Shown here piece after piece: positions 1 through 5,530 of a DNA stretch of 6,044 nt. The stretch's first letter is position 1. Each line of letters starts with the position of its first letter. This DNA is from Candidatus Aquicultor primus (GTDB taxonomy: Bacteria > Actinomycetota > Aquicultoria > Aquicultorales > Aquicultoraceae): NCBI GenBank assembly GCA_001767575.1, contig MELI01000078.1:2968-9011 (forward strand), in the 5' to 3' direction. Position numbers and translations under genes: made by a program. The notes under the pieces are model-generated. The model searched no databases, was not told where the DNA came from, and was given only the letters and a program-made list of their open reading frames with translations.

Positions 1-1042
1 CGATTGCATCGAGCAGATACGAGAGCCCGACCGGGTCGACACTGATGACTCCATCGAGCTTCTCTCCTCGCGCGCTTTCGAATAGCTTTAGTAAAACCCT
101 GCTGACCGTCGGAAAATCGGGGCTCATATTCGCGTTCGACCAAATACGTGCCCCTTCGAACCGGCCATACCGCGCGGCAAAGTCCTCGGGGGTCTCAATC
201 GGTTTATCCGGATTCTCGATGGCCAAGATTTCGTCGAATTCATCGAGCTTGATGGCACCGTTGTTGACCGTTAGTATCCCGTAGTTGCCGATAAGGCCGC
301 CTGTCGCACGCAGTTCAGCATTGTTCTGAATCGCTAGGAAATAGCGCCTCTTCCCCTCTCCCCCCATGACGCTAGGTAAGACATCGAAGGTCACCTTGGC
401 CTTCGAGACCAGCGTTTTCAGTGTGGGAAGCTCTTCCCCAAGCTTCTTTTTCGCACTCTCTATTTGGGGAATCAGATATCCTTCGGGTATCTTGTCGTAA
501 GCGGCCATCGCTTGAAGCACATGCAGGTGCGCCTGGTCGATATCGGGCTTTGCGTCGATAAACGGCTCGACATCCACCCTACCGTTCTCGATACTGATAT
601 CGAACTTGCCCTGTTTCTGAGAAAATTTCGTCGAAGCCTGCATGAGTGCTTCGCCGGCATACGCGACTTCGCTGCCGGTCTCCGTCAGGCGACGAACTGC
701 TTCGAGATTGGAATTAGCGACGGGGACAACCGCGAGCATTGTCATGCCGGGCTTGCTCATGATTCTGCCGGCGTCTATAAAACTGTTTTGCGCTTGTTTG
801 AAATATGGCTGGGATTTACTGAAGTCGGCGACCTCGGCGGCAAGATATGCGGACTTCAAGCTATCCTGGCCTTCGACCAGTCGCTTCTGCACGCCTAACA
901 GGTCACCGACGACGCTGCGGCCGGCTATCGTAGCAGTGAGCGCAAGTAGAAGCACGAGCACGATTAACAGAAGTCTTGTGTTGTTTTTCTTCGCGCGGTC
1001 ATTTCTATTCTTATGGGCACGTGATGTGTTACTTTGGTCCAT
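1..1042 (-). CDS. DUF4012-family membrane protein, C-terminus cut by window edge
   Basis: The minus strand is open from an ATG at 1042 to the left edge, giving 347 residues without a stop. Residues 1-22 are basic and polar, 23-41 form one strongly hydrophobic membrane segment, and the rest should lie outside the cell. Residues about 70-215 are helical and charged. From about 225 the DUF4012 signature appears: RRYFLAIQNNAELRATGG (residues 232-249), then NMSPDFP (305-311) and DGVISVDPVGLSYLL (330-344). Family members are often near 600 residues, so roughly 40% may be missing. The family has no proven biochemical role and is often found beside exopolysaccharide genes, as here. It starts 26 bases after the kinase stop, so co-transcription is likely. 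The ATG has no strong Shine-Dalgarno. An in-frame TTG at 1072-1070 overlaps the kinase stop with AGAGG three bases upstream, and would add ten residues. Family assignment is firm, function is not. Confidence 0.85.
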   Translation of the reverse strand, partial: MDQSNTSRAHKNRNDRAKKNNTRLLLIVLVLLLALTATIAGRSVVGDLLGVQKRLVEGQDSLKSAYLAAEVADFSKSQPYFKQAQNSFIDAGRIMSKPGMTMLAVVPVANSNLEAVRRLTETGSEVAYAGEALMQASTKFSQKQGKFDISIENGRVDVEPFIDAKPDIDQAHLHVLQAMAAYDKIPEGYLIPQIESAKKKLGEELPTLKTLVSKAKVTFDVLPSVMGGEGKRRYFLAIQNNAELRATGGLIGNYGILTVNNGAIKLDEFDEILAIENPDKPIETPEDFAARYGRFEGARIWSNANMSPDFPTVSRVLLKLFESARGEKLDGVISVDPVGLSYLLDAI

Positions 1043-1068
1043 CTTATTACTCAAAACACCGATAGTAA

Positions 1069-2466
1069 TCAAACACCTCTTATATCACGGGGCTGGTTGA
1101 GGGGTGCATCACGTAAAGCCTGCCGGCTGGTGTATGGTTGATTATAATAACCATTCTGTTTTGAAGTCCGTGCGCCATTTATGACAAAGCCGAGAATTCG
1201 TGCGCCGACCTTGGTAAGCGCGTTGCGTGCAGCGAGCATATCGGCTTTCTTCGATTTGCCGAAACTCGAAACCATTAGAACGGCGTCGGCTTTCGAAGCG
1301 AGAATCACCGTATCGGATAAGGCCAACACCGGCGGGCAATCAAGAATTACGATATCAAACCGGCCTTCGAATCTCGCCAGCAACTCATCCATCCGCTCTG
1401 AATTCAACAAATCGGCGGGATTCGGCGGAATCGGCCCGCTTGTAATGACACTTAAACCATCTACGCCGCTCGAAAGAATAACCGAGTCGGCATCGGCAGC
1501 GCCTATGAGAACATTAGAGAGACCTCTTGCGTCAGGTAGATGGAACACTTGACTGATGGATGGTCTTCTCAAATCGCAATCGACAAGTAAGACATTCTGC
1601 CCGGCCTGGGCAAAGACTATGGCTAGATTCGACGCCACGGTGGTCTTGCCATCCCCTGTTTCGGGGCTCGCCACCGCAAACGATCGAATCGACTGGTCAA
1701 AATTGAGGTACTGAAGATTGGTCCGGATTCGTCGCATCGATTCAGACGTATCAGTGTTATTGTCGCCCAGCAAGAGTGGCTGCTGTGATTTTGACACCAG
1801 GCCTAACGACGTTATCCCAAGAAGTTGTTCGAGCATGTCCGACTCTTTCACGGTCACATCGAGTTTCTCGAGGACGAAAGCGAAACCTACACTCATACTC
1901 AAACCAAGCACCAAGGCGAGTACGGTGTTTAAGAGCGGCTTTGGAGTGACCGGCTTCAACGGCACGACGGCGAGCTCGATCGCACTGACTTTCATCTGCG
2001 AAGTTGTAGGTACAGTCGACGGAATAAAATCGATGAATTCTTCTACATACGCGTTGACGATGTCCTTTGCCCGTTTGGGATTCGTGTCTGTCACCTTAAG
2101 AACGATAAGCTGCGTGTCTCGTATGGGCTGCGCCTTTACTTTTTTCATCAGGTCATCCGGCAACAAAGGAAGCTCAAGCCGTGCGATTACCCGTTCCGCC
2201 AGCGTCCGGCTGACCATAATCTCACTAAAGGTCTTGGCGAGCTGCTGGCCAAGGAGGACGGCCTGATACGATTCAGAGGATGACTGGTTGTTGACCGGCG
2301 CCTGGGCCTGCGCGACCAAAATCTTGGCCGTCGCGTTATACTGCGGCGTCATATACATCGTCGCAATCATAGCCAATAGAACACAGAGGACAGTGCCGAT
2401 AATGACAATGCCCTTCCTTTTCGCGATTATCTTTAGAAACTGAACGATTTCGATTTGCTCTTCCAC
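1069..2466 (-). CDS. Wzz-type polysaccharide co-polymerase fused to BY-kinase (tyrosine autokinase)
   Basis: This 465-residue protein joins a chain-length regulator (Wzz/CpsC-like) to a CpsD/Wzc-like tyrosine autokinase in one chain. It is expected to control polymerisation and export of capsule or exopolysaccharide at the cytoplasmic membrane. Numbering from the GTG start: membrane helix 1 is about 19-38, an external domain of about 130 residues follows, the proline-rich PLKPVTPKP lies at 169-177, and helix 2 is about 178-199. The cytoplasmic kinase has the ExxRxxR oligomerisation motif (E242, R245, R248), Walker A SPETGDGKTT (267-276, Lys274), Walker A' VLLVDCDLRRP (292-302) and Walker B VILDCPP (373-379). 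The C-terminal tyrosine cluster is small, with only Tyr440, Tyr441 and Tyr445. The GTG was chosen because GGAG precedes it by 5 bases and the resulting MEEQIEIVQFLK start is typical of the family. The open frame upstream to 2562 adds 32 unlikely residues. It probably shares a transcript with the DUF4012 gene. Confidence 0.92.
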   Translation of the reverse strand: MEEQIEIVQFLKIIAKRKGIVIIGTVLCVLLAMIATMYMTPQYNATAKILVAQAQAPVNNQSSSESYQAVLLGQQLAKTFSEIMVSRTLAERVIARLELPLLPDDLMKKVKAQPIRDTQLIVLKVTDTNPKRAKDIVNAYVEEFIDFIPSTVPTTSQMKVSAIELAVVPLKPVTPKPLLNTVLALVLGLSMSVGFAFVLEKLDVTVKESDMLEQLLGITSLGLVSKSQQPLLLGDNNTDTSESMRRIRTNLQYLNFDQSIRSFAVASPETGDGKTTVASNLAIVFAQAGQNVLLVDCDLRRPSISQVFHLPDARGLSNVLIGAADADSVILSSGVDGLSVITSGPIPPNPADLLNSERMDELLARFEGRFDIVILDCPPVLALSDTVILASKADAVLMVSSFGKSKKADMLAARNALTKVGARILGFVINGARTSKQNGYYNQPYTSRQALRDAPLNQPRDIRGV

Positions 2467-2471
2467 ATAAA

Positions 2472-2475
2472 CTCC
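2472..2475 (-). promoter_or_regulatory. Shine-Dalgarno that sets the GTG start of the kinase gene
   Basis: On the minus strand GGAG lies 5 bases before the GTG at 2466-2464. The alternative in-frame ATGs at 2493 and 2562 have no comparable purine-rich site at the right distance. An ATG overlapping this GTG (2467-2465) is in another frame. This supports the shorter protein. Confidence 0.6.
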
Positions 2476-2632
2476 ATGATAAGGATGCTTCATGCATGCT
2501 ACGCATCGACGCGGCCCTTTTTGTCTATCAGTGCGCGATGCTGTAATCGACATGCAGAGCAACCGCTGACATTACTCGTGCGCAAGTATCTGTTTGCGGC
2601 CCGTAGCAGGATGATTTTTGTGGGTGTTGTCA

Positions 2633-2659
2633 GGATACCGGCGCTGTCGACCGATATCC
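2633..2659 (-). other. Stem-loop immediately after the LPxTG gene stop codon
   Basis: In the minus-strand transcript GGATATCGG (2659-2651) pairs with CCGGTATCC (2641-2633) across a 9-base loop. This gives nine pairs including one U-G wobble. On the plus strand the same position is a C-A mismatch, so the stem fits a leftward transcript better. It starts at the base after the stop codon. No T-run follows, so a classic intrinsic terminator is unlikely. An mRNA 3'-end stabiliser, a processing site or a leaky attenuator would fit better. Confidence 0.4.
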
Positions 2660-3214
2660 CTAAGTCCTCTTGAACACCTTGATGCTAAAACCGGCAACGG
2701 TTAGAACTAGACCGGCCATAAGCAGAGCCCAAAGCGGCATGCCGCCGGTATATGGCAGTTGCCCATCGGTCGATACTACCACCGGGGCGCCTGGCACAGT
2801 CGGTAGCTCGGGTGCTACCTGCTCGCCCAAGACCATCCGCTTGTCGCCTACCTCCACAGAGCCAACCAGATACCGGCTTCCGTAGGAGTACGGTTCGTTG
2901 ACATCGTCGGGGTGGGTTCCGTTTGACGGACCTTGCGCCGACAGGGAGTGCACACCCTTGCTTATGCTGGGCGGAACATCGTAGCTAAATGATATGTTGC
3001 CGTTGATATCGGCCTTGATGACTTTGGTGCCATCCCCATCGAAAGCGACCGTTACATCGGCCATCGACTGAAAACCGCCACCTGTGGCAGCGACCGTCCC
3101 GTTTGAATCTACGGTAGCAGGGCTAACATTAAGTGTGCCCTGGCTCGCCGCAAAAGCCACATTTGCTGAGAGAAGGATCATAAAGGTAAGAATAATAAAG
3201 GTAAATCTTTTCAT
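2660..3214 (-). CDS. Secreted Ig-like domain protein with LPxTG-type sortase anchor
   Basis: This 184-residue protein has a complete surface-anchoring layout. Residues 1-22 form a signal peptide (Lys2, Arg3, hydrophobic core, AFA before a likely cut after Ala22). Residues about 26-121 form one Ig-like beta domain beginning GTLNVSPATVDSNG, with TGGGF and a DINGNISFSYDVP stretch, a pattern seen in actinobacterial wall proteins. A proline-rich linker (about 133-145) leads to LPYTG at 153-157, a membrane helix at about 160-179 and a basic tail KVFKRT. A sortase should cut after Thr156 and attach the protein to the cell wall. No sortase gene is in the window. An ATG with an AGGAGG site 5 bases upstream fixes the start. 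The binding partner is unknown. Its position at the head of the polysaccharide genes suggests, without proof, a role in organising surface polymer. Confidence 0.88.
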   Translation of the reverse strand: MKRFTFIILTFMILLSANVAFAASQGTLNVSPATVDSNGTVAATGGGFQSMADVTVAFDGDGTKVIKADINGNISFSYDVPPSISKGVHSLSAQGPSNGTHPDDVNEPYSYGSRYLVGSVEVGDKRMVLGEQVAPELPTVPGAPVVVSTDGQLPYTGGMPLWALLMAGLVLTVAGFSIKVFKRT

Positions 3215-3219
3215 AACAA

Positions 3220-3225
3220 CCTCCT
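3220..3225 (-). promoter_or_regulatory. Strong Shine-Dalgarno of the LPxTG gene
   Basis: Minus-strand AGGAGG lies 5 bases before the ATG at 3214. It is the best ribosome binding site in the window and suggests this small surface protein is translated more strongly than the kinase and DUF4012 genes behind it. Confidence 0.85.
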
Positions 3226-3342
3226 TTCATTGTGCAGGCGCAATACTTTTGCTACAAAAAGGCTGTTAATCGTGGTGCTTATAATCTATCCATAGGACAC
3301 TAATCGAGAGAATCCCATGCGCTCGCTTAGCTATTAAGAAAC

Positions 3343-3371
3343 ATTATAGGTGAATTTCCAGTATATAGCAA
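3343..3371 (-). promoter_or_regulatory. Sigma70-type promoter for the leftward surface genes
   Basis: On the minus strand TTGCTA (3371-3366, four of six consensus bases) and a perfect TATAAT (3348-3343) are separated by exactly 17 bases. Transcription would begin near 3336 and leave a leader of about 120 bases before the LPxTG ATG. The -35 box lies inside the inverted repeat at 3358-3379, which suggests repressor control. It is the best promoter I found in the window. It is inferred from sequence only. Confidence 0.6.
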
Positions 3372-3379
3372 TATGCTGG
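3358..3379. repeat. Inverted repeat covering the -35 box (candidate operator)
   Basis: CCAGTATAT (3358-3366) and ATATGCTGG (3371-3379) are inverted copies around a 4-base centre AGCA, with a single mismatch that is a T-G wobble. The dyad covers the -35 hexamer and part of the spacer of the leftward promoter. That position is typical of a repressor operator. Being AT-rich in the middle, it could also be a chance palindrome. Confidence 0.45.
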
Positions 3380-3406
3380 ATATAATACGCTGCGGGGTAT
3401 TATTCC
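3378..3406. repeat. Second inverted repeat next to the leftward promoter
   Basis: ATAATAC (3382-3388) and GTATTAT (3397-3403) are perfect inverted copies around an 8-base loop. GGA (3378-3380) and TCC (3404-3406) extend the stem to ten pairs with one bulged T. It directly abuts the repeat at 3358-3379. A plus-strand TATAAT (3381-3386) lies on its left arm, but I find no -35 box at the right distance. It could be a second protein-binding site or the start of a structured RNA. Confidence 0.4.
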
Positions 3407-3496
3407 TTGGTGTGGGAGCGAGCTGCGGCGATGATTGTGGCAAGTCATTAGCAATATCCGAAGCGTAAGGCTCGCCTCGGTCTCACGAAAACAGCC

Positions 3497-3527
3497 GCGT
3501 CAGGTCTGGTGGTATGATGACTGACGC
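3497..3527. repeat. Perfect 7-bp inverted repeat, stem-loop
   Basis: GCGTCAG (3497-3503) and CTGACGC (3521-3527) are exact inverted copies with a 17-base loop. The stem is GC-rich and would be stable in either strand's RNA. It sits between two other stems in the intergenic region, which hints at a structured transcript. A dimeric protein site is the alternative. Confidence 0.45.
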
Positions 3528-3539
3528 CCTTAGCCCTTC

Positions 3540-3571
3540 AGCCCAAGCTAGTATTCCAACCTACTTGGGCT
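3540..3571 (+). terminator. Possible rightward intrinsic terminator or structured RNA end
   Basis: AGCCCAAG (3540-3547) and CTTGGGCT (3564-3571) form a perfect 8-bp stem. TAG (3549-3551) and CTA (3561-3563) extend it past a bulged C, leaving a 9-base loop. On the plus strand it is followed by TTTCCGCTCTTT, a weak T-rich tail. The minus-strand exit has no T-run. No plus-strand gene precedes it, so if it terminates anything it would be a short intergenic RNA. Confidence 0.35.
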
Positions 3572-3903
3572 TTCCGCTCTTTGAGAGAGTCTCGGCATTG
3601 AGAGGTCGGCCAAATACCCCAAAGGGCCAAGTGATTATAGATTAAGTCATGCTTTACCTTACCCGCGTATCCGGTTCAATCGCGCCAACTTTCAGTTGCC
3701 GAGCATAACAATATTCCTTACGGTCACCATACTCTTTGTGCACCTAAAAAACCTCTTGAGAATTGCTTCCACACAGTCTGACGTCCCCGTTGCCAGTTTC
3801 TACTGCCGTTTCAGTCTACTCAAGAAATCAGTCGTTTACGTCGACATTATAATCATAGCTTTGAACTCCGGAAGCTTTGCTGACCTGCAAAAGTTCTAGC
3901 ACG

Positions 3904-3921
3904 ACCATTGAGCTCATCGGT
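3904..3921. promoter_or_regulatory. Dyad-symmetric element upstream of the pilin genes
   Basis: ACCATTGAGCTCATCGGT matches its own reverse complement at 14 of 18 positions, with a perfect 8-base core TGAGCTCA and outer ACC/GGT arms. CTAGC (3896-3900) and GCTAG (3936-3940) form a further, off-centre inverted pair around it. It ends about 105 bases before the pilin start, a reasonable place for an activator or repressor site. No protein partner can be named. Confidence 0.35.
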
Positions 3922-4011
3922 TGCACGTAAAGCACGCTAGATTGAATCACACGGCATAGAGTCAGTGAAGACCCAGGGGCTCGAAGCGTACGGTATCGTG
4001 GATTTGCTTAG

Positions 4012-4017
4012 AAGGGG
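4012..4017 (+). promoter_or_regulatory. Shine-Dalgarno-like site for the GTG start of the large pilin
   Basis: AAGGGG lies 9 bases before the GTG at 4027. The site is moderate and the spacing slightly long. No ATG start would keep the prepilin leader, because the next in-frame ATG (4075) lies after the cleavage site, so this GTG is the sensible start. Confidence 0.55.
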
Positions 4018-4026
4018 ATTGTTTCA

Positions 4027-5529
4027 GTGCGGATAAAGTCTATCTTAGGTCAGCATGGCTCGGCGATTGCAGAGATGCTAATAGCTATTTCGATACTAGT
4101 AATAGCTGCCACAGCATTGATTCCTCTCTTCGTTCTTGGCTCAAAGACCGCGTATGCAAACCAGATTCGCACTGTCGCTTACAATACCGCAGTCGAAGAG
4201 ATCGAGCATATAAAGAGCTTGTCTTACGATGATATAGGGACCGTGGGGCGAAACCCTGTCGGTTCCCTCCCGGCCGACAAAGAGCGCACCGTTCAAAATA
4301 TCGTGTTTCAAATAGTAACGAACGTGCGCTGGGTGGATGACCCAGACGATGGACTTGTACCCAATGACCTTGACGGCCGTGACTATAAGAAAGCGACTGT
4401 TACACTAACATGGAAGGGTGTTTTCGGGACAAAATCGTTGGAACTAAGCACGTTTATCACGCGAGAATCAGAAGATCAACCTGCGATCGGAGGAAATATC
4501 CAGGTAAACGTAAAGAAGTCTAACGGTGACTTAATATCGGATGCTCGGGTAGATATAACCTCCGGCCCGTCCTCCCCGTTATCCGATCTAACAGACGAAA
4601 ACGGCAAAGCGCTTTTTCTTACGCTGGATGAAAGTCTGAGTGCCGACGACTACTCAGTTACCGTTTCAAAATCAGGCTACGTTGTCCGTCCGAACCTCGC
4701 AGTGCAACATACCACTGTGAGCAGCGGCCAAATTCAAGTCCTGGAGTTCATTATGGATGAACCCGGAATCCTCCACGTAAGACTGGTCGATCCTTTCGGC
4801 GCCTTGGTCGGGAAGAACTCGCGTATCACCCTAAGCAATGCCGATGCCGGCATCCTTGAGTATCAGAGCCATAGCGGCTACTTTGAAATACCCGAGATAT
4901 ACCCGGGAATATGGGCTATCATGCCGTGGGCGGCTTCCTATGAGTCACCCGCTGAGCCAACCTTGGTGGACGTGAAATCACTGCAGACAAACACCATCGA
5001 GATACCGATGCAACCCAAACCTCAGGGTTTGCTCTATCTTCAAGTCTTTGTTGATGGTACAAGCGATCCTGTAAGCAACGCCCAAGTTACGCTCACAAAT
5101 CTTGAGTCATCAATAATATCAACAGGCTATACCAACAGCCAGGGTATTCTTGAATTGCAGATCGAAGCAGGCAACTGCAGCTTGGCAATTACGAAAGACG
5201 GTTATAGTTCCCATAGCGAAGAAATCGCGATTCCGCCATCCGGGAACACATCTCGTACCGTTTACTTAGCGCCCGTCCCGGAGGTTGGCTCGATACTGGT
5301 CCGCTGTGAGCGAACAAATGGCAACCCGCGCAACAACGTTTGGATTTGGGTGCATGGCGATTATTTCGATGCGACTATACGGACCGGTGATTACCTCCCC
5401 GGCGAGGCTTTATTCGACAATTTGACCCCCGGGTCATACACGGTTCATAGGTGGAGTTCGGGCTGGCAAGACCTGCGTACGGTTACAGCGACAGCCAACG
5501 GTCAGACCAGCGTCGTCTATAGGTATTAA
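4027..5529 (+). CDS. PilV-like type IV prepilin with about four tandem Ig-like domains
   Basis: This 500-residue protein begins with a class III prepilin leader, MRIKSILGQHG, followed by SAIAEMLIAISILV. Prepilin peptidase should cut between Gly11 and Ser12, leaving Glu16 at +5. The hydrophobic stretch 12-37 serves as membrane anchor and assembly helix. Residues about 38-150 resemble a PilV minor-pilin head (VEEIEHIKSLSYDDIG, then VTLTW strands). Behind this come about four beta-sandwich repeats of the carboxypeptidase-regulatory or Cna-B type, near 156-244, 246-328, 333-415 and 421-500. Repeats 1 and 3 show best the pattern of Asp/Asn-Ala-V-T strands, T(D/N)xxG turn, then xYSVTVSKSGY or CSLAITKDGY. 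PilV-type pilins are usually under 200 residues, so the tail is a large addition, probably displayed at the pilus tip for adhesion. The start is GTG. The next prepilin gene begins 1 base after the stop. Pilin class is firm, adhesion is inferred. Confidence 0.85.
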   Translation: MRIKSILGQHGSAIAEMLIAISILVIAATALIPLFVLGSKTAYANQIRTVAYNTAVEEIEHIKSLSYDDIGTVGRNPVGSLPADKERTVQNIVFQIVTNVRWVDDPDDGLVPNDLDGRDYKKATVTLTWKGVFGTKSLELSTFITRESEDQPAIGGNIQVNVKKSNGDLISDARVDITSGPSSPLSDLTDENGKALFLTLDESLSADDYSVTVSKSGYVVRPNLAVQHTTVSSGQIQVLEFIMDEPGILHVRLVDPFGALVGKNSRITLSNADAGILEYQSHSGYFEIPEIYPGIWAIMPWAASYESPAEPTLVDVKSLQTNTIEIPMQPKPQGLLYLQVFVDGTSDPVSNAQVTLTNLESSIISTGYTNSQGILELQIEAGNCSLAITKDGYSSHSEEIAIPPSGNTSRTVYLAPVPEVGSILVRCERTNGNPRNNVWIWVHGDYFDATIRTGDYLPGEALFDNLTPGSYTVHRWSSGWQDLRTVTATANGQTSVVYRY

Positions 5530-5530
5530 G

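Larger units (their letters stand above)
2467..2659 (-). other. Intergenic spacer between LPxTG gene and kinase gene
   Basis: This 193-base gap lies between two genes read in the same direction. It holds the hairpin at 2633-2659 directly behind the LPxTG stop codon, a small 5-bp stem at 2581-2598 and the kinase Shine-Dalgarno. I see no convincing -35/-10 pair and no reading frame with a recognisable product. Whether the kinase has its own promoter cannot be settled from the sequence. Confidence 0.5.
3215..4026. other. 812-bp divergent intergenic region without a convincing gene
   Basis: This gap separates the leftward surface genes from the rightward pilin genes. From left to right it holds the Shine-Dalgarno and leader of the LPxTG gene, the leftward promoter with two inverted repeats, a hairpin at 3458-3480 (CCGA/TCGG then GCG/CGC, one mismatch), stems at 3497-3527 and 3540-3571, direct TTGAGAG copies at 3581-3587 and 3598-3604, a 5-bp stem at 3686-3698, and a dyad at 3904-3921. 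The 12-base string CGAAGCGTAAGG (3459-3470) recurs with one change at 3982-3993. I see no tRNA, no known riboswitch core and no clear promoter for the pilin genes. The open frame at 3696-3899 has no Shine-Dalgarno and looks non-coding. Confidence 0.6.

Noticed and set aside
464..1100. Plus-strand open frames at 464-898 and 642-1100
   Set aside because: They overlap each other and lie antisense to the DUF4012 gene, whose minus frame has a recognisable family signature. Their translations show no domain, and no ribosome site precedes them.
1718..2266. 182-residue plus-strand open frame inside the kinase gene
   Set aside because: It is antisense to the clear Wzz/BY-kinase. The Ser/Thr-rich translation is what the complementary strand of such a gene gives.
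3673..3681. GGTTCAATC string resembling a tRNA T-loop
   Set aside because: The flanking bases do not form a T-stem, and no acceptor, D or anticodon arm could be fitted around it.
3696..3899. 67-residue open frame in the intergenic region
   Set aside because: It has no Shine-Dalgarno site, no recognisable domain and no neighbour in operon distance. It is probably chance in AT-richer DNA, although a degenerate gene cannot be fully excluded.
3919..3975. Possible c-di-GMP (GEMM-type) riboswitch, suggested by GCACGTAAAGC upstream of pilin genes
   Set aside because: The remaining conserved parts of the motif, including the GGGCAAACC-like segment and the receptor helix, are not present in order.
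3459..3993. Recurring CGAAGCGTA(A/C)GG at 3459 and 3982 as mobile element ends
   Set aside because: The copies are direct and only 12 bases long with one change. No transposase or target-site duplication is visible, so chance is the simplest reading.
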